A stretch of DNA of 64,000 nt from Bacteroidales bacterium (lineage in GTDB: Bacteria; Bacteroidota; Bacteroidia; Bacteroidales; Bacteroidaceae). Within the stretch, counting starts at the first letter, position 1, and each line of letters opens with the position of its first letter. Under the pieces are notes generated by a model. That model worked only from the letters and a program-made list of their open reading frames with translations. It was not told the DNA's origin and searched no databases. The stretch is from contig SUXS01000015.1 in NCBI GenBank assembly GCA_015060865.1, positions 1 through 64,000 of the forward strand. Direction: 5' to 3'. Shown one piece after another: positions 27,068-34,246 of the stretch. The position numbers and the translations under genes are program-made.

Positions 27068-27394
27068 ATGAGACAATGTGAAGTGTATCTACACGGAATA
27101 AAGGCAGGTGTATTAATTGAAAATGACAATCGTGAGTTTATGTTTACTTACGATAAAGCATATTTGTTGAGTGAAAATTGTGATGCAGTAAGTCTGACAT
27201 TACCGCTTCGTTCTGAACCTTATAGTTCACCGTTCCTATTTTCTGTATTCGCAAATATGCTATCAGAAGGGGACAATCGCCAAATACAATCTCAACTACT
27301 TCGTATTGATCCTGAAGATGATTTTGGAATACTATTGGCTACTTGTCAATATGATACCGTTGGAGCCATTACCGTTAAACCGATAGAATTATGA
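27068..27394 (+). CDS. hipS: HipS-like protein (HipA N-terminal subdomain)
   Basis: 108-residue protein equal to the N-terminal subdomain 1 of HipA kinases (EVYLHGIKAGVLIENDNREF, FTYDKAYLLS, SLTLPLRSEPYSSPFLFSVF, ANMLSEGDNRQ). In two-gene hipBA loci this domain is fused to the kinase; here it is a separate gene whose stop overlaps the next start by 4 bp (ATGA). In the described HipBST system of pathogenic E. coli the separate HipS acts as the antitoxin. The same role is inferred here from the gene order B-S-T. Confidence 0.85.
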   Translation: MRQCEVYLHGIKAGVLIENDNREFMFTYDKAYLLSENCDAVSLTLPLRSEPYSSPFLFSVFANMLSEGDNRQIQSQLLRIDPEDDFGILLATCQYDTVGAITVKPIEL

Positions 27395-28386
27395 AAGATT
27401 TAACTGTTTGCCCTTCAATATTACAAGAGGGCTATGATACCTATTCGCCTATAGCTCGAAGAACTCTATTTGATGGTCATGCTGTATCTCATATTTTCTC
27501 TGAAGCAAGTCCAGACACAGGAACAGTTGAGGCAAATGAAGCTGTAAAAAGTGTTGGACGTATATCGCTCTCAGGCGCTCAGCCCAAATTTTCCATTGTT
27601 GTAGATGATGATAAACTACGCTATATTCGTGAAGGAGAACAAGGAACATTCATCCTTAAACCACGTCCTACAGCATATCAAATCATAAATAAGGATTTTT
27701 GTGTTGCCAATGAGCACGTAACTATGCAAATTGCATCACAGGTATATGGTATTGAAACGGCTGCAAATGCGCTTTGCTTCTTTGATGATGGCACTCCTGC
27801 ATATATTACACGCAGATTTGACGTACATAGTAAGGGTAAATACAAACAAGAGGACTTCGCTGCATTATTGGGTTACACAAAAGATAACGCAGGATCTAAT
27901 TACAAATATGACAAAGCCAGCTACGAAGAGTGTGCCGAGGTAATACATCGCTATGTAAAGGCTACACTGATTGATATACGTAGATTTTTCCGCATAATCC
28001 TGTTCAACTTTGTTACATTGAATGATGATGCACACTTGAAGAACTTTTCTTTGATAGAACGTAATGGTGAATATCGTCTATCTCCTGCCTATGACCTTAT
28101 CAATACATCTTTGCAGCTTATGAATCCTCATATTTTTGCTCTTGACAAAGGTCTCTTTAAGGAGGGAATGGCATTTTCTGATACTCACACCATCAGCCGT
28201 TCTGATTTTGAAGAGTTCGGTAAGCGTATTGGACTTCCTATAAAAGTAATAAAACAAGAGATTGATATGTTCGCGGCAGAACAACCTTTAGTTAAAGAGT
28301 TACTTAGCCGTTCGTTCCTTTCACCATCTTTGCAAAAACAATATTGGATGGCATTTGATTACCGTCGCAAAATGCTCAATTTTTAA
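27391..28386 (+). CDS. hipT: HipT-like serine/threonine kinase toxin
   Basis: HipA-fold kinase of 331 residues lacking the N-terminal subdomain supplied by hipS. A Gly-loop autophosphorylation motif SLSGAQPKFS lies near residues 59-68, with serines 59 and 61 as in the two-serine HipT motif. The lysine region is GTFILKPRP near 88, the catalytic loop LNDDAHLKNFSL near 210, and the metal-binding LSPAYDLINT near 230. Known HipT and HipA phosphorylate aminoacyl-tRNA synthetases and stop growth; the target here cannot be told from sequence. Translation is coupled to hipS by a 4-bp overlap. A terminator follows. Confidence 0.88.
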   Translation: MKDLTVCPSILQEGYDTYSPIARRTLFDGHAVSHIFSEASPDTGTVEANEAVKSVGRISLSGAQPKFSIVVDDDKLRYIREGEQGTFILKPRPTAYQIINKDFCVANEHVTMQIASQVYGIETAANALCFFDDGTPAYITRRFDVHSKGKYKQEDFAALLGYTKDNAGSNYKYDKASYEECAEVIHRYVKATLIDIRRFFRIILFNFVTLNDDAHLKNFSLIERNGEYRLSPAYDLINTSLQLMNPHIFALDKGLFKEGMAFSDTHTISRSDFEEFGKRIGLPIKVIKQEIDMFAAEQPLVKELLSRSFLSPSLQKQYWMAFDYRRKMLNF

Positions 28387-28416
28387 AGCATAAATAAAAC
28401 AAATAGAAAAAGTCGT

Positions 28417-28464
28417 TTTATTTCCCTGCAATCAATATATTTTGCATACTTGTAGGGAAATAAA
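28417..28464 (+). terminator. Terminator hairpin of the hip operon
   Basis: TTTATTTCCCTGCA pairs with TGTAGGGAAATAAA with one mismatch, 31 bp after the hipT stop. The U-tract is weak (AAATTATAT). Confidence 0.55.
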
Positions 28465-28954
28465 TTATATCCTGATTTTTTCAGATTCATAAATTAAATG
28501 ATACAACCATAATAAATTATCGTTTGCGTTAATATAGCAGACAATGCCGTCGTTTACTTATCGCGCACGATGATTTATAGTACTCCTACAAAAGAAAAAA
28601 CTAAAATCACACATTTGTGTAATTTCCAACGATAAACATTGAGTAATATCGCTTAAAAAGCGTACCTTTGCATTAGAAATCATTTGGAACACAAATGCGG
28701 TAAGAGGCTGAATACAAATCACTTCAATTTGGTTTCTACCGAAACTTGAAAATGAGCTTGAAAAGCGCGGTACAACACGTATATCGAAATCGCTGATTAT
28801 CAGCACGATGAATTTGTGAGTATTTTCCGTGTCATTGCGAAAATGCGAGTTGTACCGATTAAGAGGCTAAAACGCTTTCAATCAATAGTGTAAATGTGTT
28901 GCATCGGAAAATAAGCACATATTTGGTTTAACAATAAAGGGACAGGAGCTACCG
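28465..28954. other. Intergenic region at the island's right end with an orphan promoter
   Basis: No gene could be supported. A good plus-strand promoter is present (TTG at 28639-28641, 21 bp, TACCTTTG at 28663-28670) but no long frame follows. Short frames after it (one ending LEKRGTTRISKSLIISTMNL near 28815) break quickly. It may drive a small RNA or be the 5' end of a deleted element gene. Confidence 0.4.
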
Positions 28955-29161
28955 TCAGTAGCTCCTGTTCCTAATCTCCAGCGTAATATCCATATATGAC
29001 CGCTTGCCTTCGATGTAGTCGGCATAGAGCACTTCGGCATCCCGACCTTTCAGGATGCGGCACTTGCCGCACGCCTCGCAATCGTGCAGGCATTTCCAAG
29101 CCTCCTGCACATAGACCAGTCGCTCTTCTCGGGTGGAGTCATCTATTTTAGGTGGTCGCAT
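28955..29161 (-). CDS. Small cysteine-rich conserved protein
   Basis: 68 residues, soluble. A cysteine cluster CLHDCEACGKCR near residues 24-35 could bind a metal or Fe-S centre. The tail VLYADYIEGKRSYMDITLEI has a conserved look, but no named family was recognised. It starts 12 bp after the stop of the alcohol dehydrogenase gene on the same strand, so the two are probably co-transcribed. Normal base composition marks the return to core chromosome. Confidence 0.6.
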   Translation of the reverse strand: MRPPKIDDSTREERLVYVQEAWKCLHDCEACGKCRILKGRDAEVLYADYIEGKRSYMDITLEIRNRSY

Positions 29162-29173
29162 AATGCCATCAAA

Positions 29174-30205
29174 TTATATAATCGCCACCTTAATCACCCC
29201 GTCCAATTTATTTTCGAAGATGCGGTAGGCTTCCTCGATTTCGCTCAATGGGAAGCGGTGCGTGATGAGGGGAGTGGTGTCGATCTTTCCGGCTTCAATA
29301 AGGCGAAGCACTTCTTCGCAGTCGCAGCCATCCACACCACCGGTCTTGAAGGTGAGGTTCTTGCCATACATATCGGGCAGGGGAAGCATTTGGGGCTGGT
29401 CATAAAGGGCTACTACAGTGACGATGGCATTCGGGCGGGCACACTCCCAGGCCAAGCGGAAGGTGTCGTCAGCTCCAGCCACTTCGAGCACACGATCGGC
29501 TCCCCCGTGGTCGCTATGCTTCAGTATGAACTCCTTGCACTCTTCGGGCGTGGTGAGCAGCACTTCGGGGTAATGCTCTTGCACGAAGCGACGTCTCTCT
29601 TCGGACTTTTCACAAACGACGATGCGCTTCGGCTGCTTCAGCATCACGCAGAGCAGCGTACAGATTCCCGTCGGCCCAGCACCTATTATTAATACGGTGT
29701 CCTCCTCGGTAATCTCCGAGATGCGAGCTGCCCAGAAGCCAGTGGCCAAGACATCGCCCACAAACAATGCCTGCTCATCGGAAACGCTATCGGGAATGCG
29801 GTTCAATCCTTGATTGGCAAGGGGAACACGAACATACTCTGTCTGTCCGCCATCAATGCGGCACCCGAGTGCCCAACCGCCATTCGGGTCGGTACAATTG
29901 TTCACATAACCATTCTGGCAGAAGAAGCACTCTCCGCAGAAGGTCTCTACGTTGACGGCAACTCGGTCGCCTGGCTTTACTTGGGTAACCTCGGCCCCCA
30001 CCTCTTCCACTACACCCACCATTTCGTGCCCTACGGTAATGCCTGGCACTGCACGAGGCACACTCCCGTGCTTGATGTGCAGGTCGCTGGTGCAGATACT
30101 ACTCATTGTGACACGAACAAGGGCATCGGTGGGTTCTATCAATGTAGGCTTCGGCTTCTCCACCAAAGCGAACTTTCCTTTTTCTATATATGTGTATGCA
30201 AGCAT
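29174..30205 (-). CDS. Zinc-dependent alcohol dehydrogenase
   Basis: Medium-chain dehydrogenase of 343 residues from the ATG at 30205 (MLAYTYIEKGKFALVEKPKP). The catalytic zinc site is visible as Cys in SSICTSDLHIKHG and HE in GITVGHEMVGVVEEVG. The structural zinc loop is CGECFFCQNGYVNNC. The Rossmann motif is VLIIGAGPTGICTLL near 165. It would oxidise or reduce an alcohol or polyol with NAD(P); the substrate is not clear, although the relatives resemble sorbitol or threonine dehydrogenase-type enzymes. The SDR gene lies 14 bp upstream and the small Cys protein 12 bp downstream, so this is a likely operon. Confidence 0.92.
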   Translation of the reverse strand: MLAYTYIEKGKFALVEKPKPTLIEPTDALVRVTMSSICTSDLHIKHGSVPRAVPGITVGHEMVGVVEEVGAEVTQVKPGDRVAVNVETFCGECFFCQNGYVNNCTDPNGGWALGCRIDGGQTEYVRVPLANQGLNRIPDSVSDEQALFVGDVLATGFWAARISEITEEDTVLIIGAGPTGICTLLCVMLKQPKRIVVCEKSEERRRFVQEHYPEVLLTTPEECKEFILKHSDHGGADRVLEVAGADDTFRLAWECARPNAIVTVVALYDQPQMLPLPDMYGKNLTFKTGGVDGCDCEEVLRLIEAGKIDTTPLITHRFPLSEIEEAYRIFENKLDGVIKVAII

Positions 30206-30219
30206 AATTGTCTGAATAT

Positions 30220-30933
30220 TTATTCCTCCAACTTCCACCCACAGTCTCCATGGTAAATCATCTGCTTGGTCATGCCGCCATCAATGCAGATATTCTCGCC
30301 CGTAATAAAGCCGGCCTTGTCGCTACAAAGGAACAGCACCATATGGGCTATGTCCATAGGGTTCCCTACCCTGCCTGCAGGTTGCTGCGTGGCATCGGGA
30401 CCTTCATAAACGGTGTAGGCCGTATCTATCCAGCCGGGAGAAATGGAGTTCACTCTTACTCGTCCCGACAGGCTTACTGCCAAGGCATGAGTGAGTGCTG
30501 CAATACCCCCTTTAGCCGCTGTGTAGCTCTCGGTCTGTGGCTGACTCATGCGGTCACGCGAGGAAGAGATATTGATGATGGATGCGCCCTCGGCCAAATG
30601 CGACATAAAGAGCTTCACCAGATAGAACGGCGCCGTAACTCCCACACTCAGGGCACACTGGAACTCCTCGTAGGAACATTCATCAATCCCCTTCATCAGT
30701 GGCAAGGCATTGTTAATGATGATATCCACTTTCTCATGCTTGCTCAGCACCTCACTTGCAAAGGCCTCCAGCACCTCTTTCTTGGAGATGTCTCCAACGA
30801 AATGCTCACCCTCTTGCTTGTCAATCACATATACCACAGCTCCTTGATTGCGAAACTCATCGGCAATGCATCGGCCTATTCCGTTGGCACCACCGGTTAC
30901 AATCACTACTTTATCTTTGAATGTATACTCCAT
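30220..30933 (-). CDS. Short-chain dehydrogenase/reductase
   Basis: Classical SDR of 237 residues from the ATG at 30933 (MEYTFKDKVVIVTGGANGIG). Cofactor motif TGGxxGIG is at residues 13-19, NNA at about 79 (DIIINNALP), catalytic Ser in NISSSRDR, and YxxxK in ESYTAAKGG near 141-145. The NADP/NAD choice is suggested by the acidic residue in YVIDKQEG (NAD-type). Substrate unknown. It lies upstream of the alcohol dehydrogenase with 14 bp between them. Confidence 0.92.
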   Translation of the reverse strand: MEYTFKDKVVIVTGGANGIGRCIADEFRNQGAVVYVIDKQEGEHFVGDISKKEVLEAFASEVLSKHEKVDIIINNALPLMKGIDECSYEEFQCALSVGVTAPFYLVKLFMSHLAEGASIINISSSRDRMSQPQTESYTAAKGGIAALTHALAVSLSGRVRVNSISPGWIDTAYTVYEGPDATQQPAGRVGNPMDIAHMVLFLCSDKAGFITGENICIDGGMTKQMIYHGDCGWKLEE

Positions 30934-30953
30934 TATAGTAATGTTCTTATTAT

Positions 30954-31253
30954 CTATAGTTTTTCCCTTATCAGATGCTTGATGGCTTCGAGGGGATGGT
31001 AGAGCATCATCCTCGGGCCTGCCCATCGCATCACCTTCCTCATACGCTCACGCATGTCGGGCTTATAGCAGTGAACGGGGCACTTCTTGCAGGTCGGTTT
31101 GCTTTCGCCAAACTGGCACCTGTCGAGACGTGCCTCAGCATACTTGAGCAGTTCGGCGCATTCGCTACAGAGCACCTTGTTTCCCTCGCATCGCCGGCAA
31201 TAGAGCCTTACCATTAGGCCTACCACCCTCTTCTCCTTCTCTATTCTGCTCAT
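30954..31253 (-). CDS. Nitrous oxide-stimulated promoter family protein
   Basis: 99 residues from the ATG at 31253 (MSRIEKEKRVVGLMVRLYCR). Conserved family pattern: CRRCEGNKVLCSECAELLKY, FGESKPTCKKCPVHCYKP and MRERMRKVMRWAGPRMMLYH, with paired cysteines that could bind zinc. Function of this Pfam family is unknown; the name derives from a nitrous oxide-responsive gene cluster. It lies between the HARE-HTH gene (8 bp upstream) and the SDR gene (20 bp downstream). Confidence 0.88.
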   Translation of the reverse strand: MSRIEKEKRVVGLMVRLYCRRCEGNKVLCSECAELLKYAEARLDRCQFGESKPTCKKCPVHCYKPDMRERMRKVMRWAGPRMMLYHPLEAIKHLIREKL

Positions 31254-31261
31254 TTTTCCCA

Positions 31262-31468
31262 TTATATCATCAACATTATCCGTCCTTCTGCCTTTGTAAA
31301 TGTATCGGGATAGCGACAAACGACGGCATACACCTGGTTGGAAGTAACAGGTTGCCCATCCTTGCGGATATGCAAATGGTTGCGGTTTATCATCTCCGCA
31401 ATCTGCTCCGTCCGCATTCCTCTGTTCTGACTTGCGAGGCAGTAAAGTATGGCTTCTTCTATTTTCAT
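31262..31468 (-). CDS. Small winged-helix (HARE-HTH-like) protein
   Basis: 68 residues from the ATG at 31468 (MKIEEAILYCLASQNRGMRT). The pattern EQIAEMINRNHLHIRKDGQP then VTSNQVYAVVCRYPDTFTKA resembles a HARE-HTH winged helix found beside restriction or regulatory proteins. It probably binds DNA. First gene of the run leading to the SDR and alcohol dehydrogenase genes, which it may regulate; this is inference. Confidence 0.65.
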   Translation of the reverse strand: MKIEEAILYCLASQNRGMRTEQIAEMINRNHLHIRKDGQPVTSNQVYAVVCRYPDTFTKAEGRIMLMI

Positions 31469-31708
31469 GTAACCTTTATACAATCATCACAATAGCTAAT
31501 ACACAACACTCAGTTAAGAGCTACTTTTCATTCTCACCACTCCCCTATTCATCGCTATAGTATTTCTTTGCACAAACGATGCATTTCATCAAGCATACTG
31601 GGCATTTTTCAACACAATGCTTACAAATTTATAAATAAAACACGATACAACAAGTAATTTCTGACTAACATTTTTATCGACCAAGTTCCAGATCAACGAA
31701 CCATACAA

Positions 31709-31739
31709 AGCGCCCCACACATCAAGATGGTGGGGCGCT
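31709..31739 (-). terminator. Terminator of the GH35 gene
   Basis: AGCGCCCCAC and GTGGGGCGCT, ten-base perfect arms around an 11-nt loop, 23 bp after the GH35 stop on the minus strand. The remaining intergenic sequence to 31468 shows nothing else. Confidence 0.75.
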
Positions 31740-31761
31740 GCTATATTGCCAAAAAAGTGTG

Positions 31762-34128
31762 TTACTCCTTAACAATGGTGAAGGGCTCGTTCTTCACGTA
31801 GATGCGGTATTCCTTGATGGCACCGGGTGCACCCTCCTCCATACGGGGCAGGCACTGCAGAGCGGTGAGCTGCTGCTTGCTGCCGAGGTTGATGATAAGG
31901 TGGTGGGGCAGTTCTGCTCCCTGTGCGGTAGCCCAGTAGGTGCTCTCCTGAAGGTCGTAGATGCGGTCACCGGTGCGGTTGCTGCTGCTCTTGTCTTCGC
32001 TGTCGGCATACTGGATGGTCCAAGGCTCGCGGCTCAGGCGGTTGCCCTCAGCGTCGAGCAGGTACCACTCGGCAATGGCGGTGTAGGCATCGTCCTTCTG
32101 GTTGCTGATGACCTCGATGCATACGTACTGGCCTTCAACGGTGCCATTGAACTTCTGCTCCTGCCAGCCGTTGCCAGCTTTGAAGCGTGCGGTGAGCACG
32201 GGCTTCTCGCCTTCGAGGCTCAGCACGGTGCCGGGCTCACGGTGTGTGGCGGGCACGGGGTTGCGCAGACCGTCGAGGATGGGCTTCTCGAGACCCACGA
32301 GCTTGTTCTGCTGCGGGCCCTTGATGTCGAGGATGATGATTTCGTTCTCACCCTTCTTGAGCCAGCAACCGGGTACGTAGAGGGTCTGCTGAGGACCAAT
32401 CTCCCAGAAGCGGCCGAGGCAGTGACCGTTCACGTATACGAGACCCTTGCCCCAGGTGGTGAGGTCGAGGAAGGTGTCGGCCTTCTTGTCCACGCTGAAG
32501 GTGCCCTTGTAGTAGCCGGGTACGAGAGCCAGTTGTCCGTTGTCTGTTGTCTTATAGTCCTTATTTACGCTGAACTCGTAAGTGTTTGGGAAGAGGTATA
32601 CGTCCCAGCCCTTGAGCTCGGTGGTGGTAGACTCGCCATTGGCAGCTATGGTGGTAAGCTCAACCTTGTCGGTGATACCCTTGAAGTCCTTGATGGCGCG
32701 ACCGAAGTTGATGCGGCCCATAGCCTCTACGAGGATGTCGAGCACGGCGCCTTCACGTACAGAGGGGAGGGTGAGCACCTTTTCGCCGAGGCGACGGTCC
32801 ATCTTGCCGATGTACTTGCCGTCGATGAATACCTGTGCGTAGTCGTGTGCATCGGTGATGGTGAGGCGGCTCTGGCTGTCGGTACCCTTGAGGGTAGTGC
32901 GGTAGAGCATAGAACCCCAGCCCTGATCAAACTCCTCCATGGTCTTGATCTCCTCAGAGTGGATAGGCTCGGGGAGGTTGTCGAAGATGGGAGCTACCTC
33001 GGTCATCTGGAACTCGGCTACGGTCTGCACGGGCATGGCAGCGGGAATCTCGGGGAGGGGCTTGCCATCGGTGTACTGAGCCAGCATGTTGCGCAGCTCG
33101 TGGTACTTGGGAGTAGCCTGACCTGCCTCGTTGATGGGGGCGTCGTAGTCGTATGATGAGCAGTCGGGCGAGAAACCGGGACTGTTGGCACCGCTCCAGT
33201 GGCCAAATGAGGTACCACCGTGGGTCATGTAGAGGGAGAACGAGATGTTCTTGTCGAGCATCTCCTGCAGACCTGCCACCATGTCCTTGGCATCGCGTGT
33301 CTCGTGCTGGCGTCCCCAGTTGTCGAACCATCCGCTCCAGAACTCAGAGCACATGAGCGGAGTGTTGGGGCGCAGCTCCTTCAAGCGGCGGAACTGGTTG
33401 TCGATGTTGGCACCGGTACCGAAGTTCATCGTCCATACGAGGTCGTCGAGGGCGTTGAGCTCGAAGTTTGATGCCCAGTCGCACTGGAACAAGGGCACAT
33501 CGGTGAAGCCAGCCTCGCGCACCATGTCGCGAACGGCCGATACATACTCCTTGTCCTTGCCGTATGAACCATACTCGTTCTCTACCTGTACCATGATGAT
33601 GTTGCCGCCACGGGTAATCTGAAGGTCGGCAAGCTGCTTACCCACCTCAAGCTCGAAGAGGCGTACGCGCTCCATGAAGTAGGGGTCTTGCTCGCGCAAG
33701 CGGATGTCCTTCTTCTTCAGCAGCCACCAGGGCAGACCGCCCATTTCCCACTCGGCACATACATAGGGACCGGGGCGTACGATGACATACATGCCATGCT
33801 TCTGAGCCAATTTACAGAATGCGCGGATATCGTTGTTGCCAGTAAAGTCGTATACACCCTCCTGCTGCTCGTGGATGTTCCAGAAGATGTAGATACAGAT
33901 AGAGTTCATACCCAACGCCTTGCACATCTCGATGCGGTGCTCCCAGTATTCTCGGGGGATGCGGGGGTAGTGTACTTCGGCGGCCTTCACGGTGAAGCTG
34001 TCGCCGTTGAGGAGAAACTTACCGTCACCAATCTCGAAGGTGCCGGGCTTCGACTGACAGCCTGTGTAGAGCACCGATACCGATGCCAGCATGAGGCCTG
34101 CCAAGATAGTCAGAAGTGTTTTTTTCAT
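31762..34128 (-). CDS. GH35 beta-galactosidase, lipoprotein
   Basis: Exo-beta-galactosidase of 788 residues with a lipoprotein signal (MKKTLLTILAGLMLASVSVL, lipobox ending at Cys 24). The GH35 TIM barrel covers about 35-350: FLLNGDSFTVKAAEVHYPRI, VRPGPYVCAEWEMGGLPWWL, acid/base Glu in VQVENEYGSYG near 185, nucleophile Glu in MCSEFWSGWFDNWGR near 260. Downstream jelly-roll domains follow (GWDVYLFPNTYEFSV, LVYVNGHCLGRFWEIGPQQT), and the C-terminus looks like an F5/8-type discoidin module (STYWATAQGAELPHHLIINL). It probably removes terminal galactose from pectic galactan or host glycans in the periplasm. A CAAAGATA (minus-strand TATCTTTG) at 34185-34192 may be its -7 box. Confidence 0.95.
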   Translation of the reverse strand: MKKTLLTILAGLMLASVSVLYTGCQSKPGTFEIGDGKFLLNGDSFTVKAAEVHYPRIPREYWEHRIEMCKALGMNSICIYIFWNIHEQQEGVYDFTGNNDIRAFCKLAQKHGMYVIVRPGPYVCAEWEMGGLPWWLLKKKDIRLREQDPYFMERVRLFELEVGKQLADLQITRGGNIIMVQVENEYGSYGKDKEYVSAVRDMVREAGFTDVPLFQCDWASNFELNALDDLVWTMNFGTGANIDNQFRRLKELRPNTPLMCSEFWSGWFDNWGRQHETRDAKDMVAGLQEMLDKNISFSLYMTHGGTSFGHWSGANSPGFSPDCSSYDYDAPINEAGQATPKYHELRNMLAQYTDGKPLPEIPAAMPVQTVAEFQMTEVAPIFDNLPEPIHSEEIKTMEEFDQGWGSMLYRTTLKGTDSQSRLTITDAHDYAQVFIDGKYIGKMDRRLGEKVLTLPSVREGAVLDILVEAMGRINFGRAIKDFKGITDKVELTTIAANGESTTTELKGWDVYLFPNTYEFSVNKDYKTTDNGQLALVPGYYKGTFSVDKKADTFLDLTTWGKGLVYVNGHCLGRFWEIGPQQTLYVPGCWLKKGENEIIILDIKGPQQNKLVGLEKPILDGLRNPVPATHREPGTVLSLEGEKPVLTARFKAGNGWQEQKFNGTVEGQYVCIEVISNQKDDAYTAIAEWYLLDAEGNRLSREPWTIQYADSEDKSSSNRTGDRIYDLQESTYWATAQGAELPHHLIINLGSKQQLTALQCLPRMEEGAPGAIKEYRIYVKNEPFTIVKE

Positions 34129-34246
34129 AACGTTTGTGTTTTCTCGATTTATAAAATATTTGAATATAATACACGGATATTTCGCAAAGATAACAAATAT
34201 TTATGACTTAAAACGATTAAAGGGAGAAAAATAACAGCACTGTCCT

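Noticed and set aside
28558..28806. 82-codon minus-strand frame in the gap after the hip operon
   Set aside because: No recognisable product; runs against the plus-strand promoter at 28639-28670.
31759..33156. 465-codon plus-strand frame
   Set aside because: Antisense to the GH35 gene; composition is dominated by Val/Leu/Glu/Gly as expected for a shadow.
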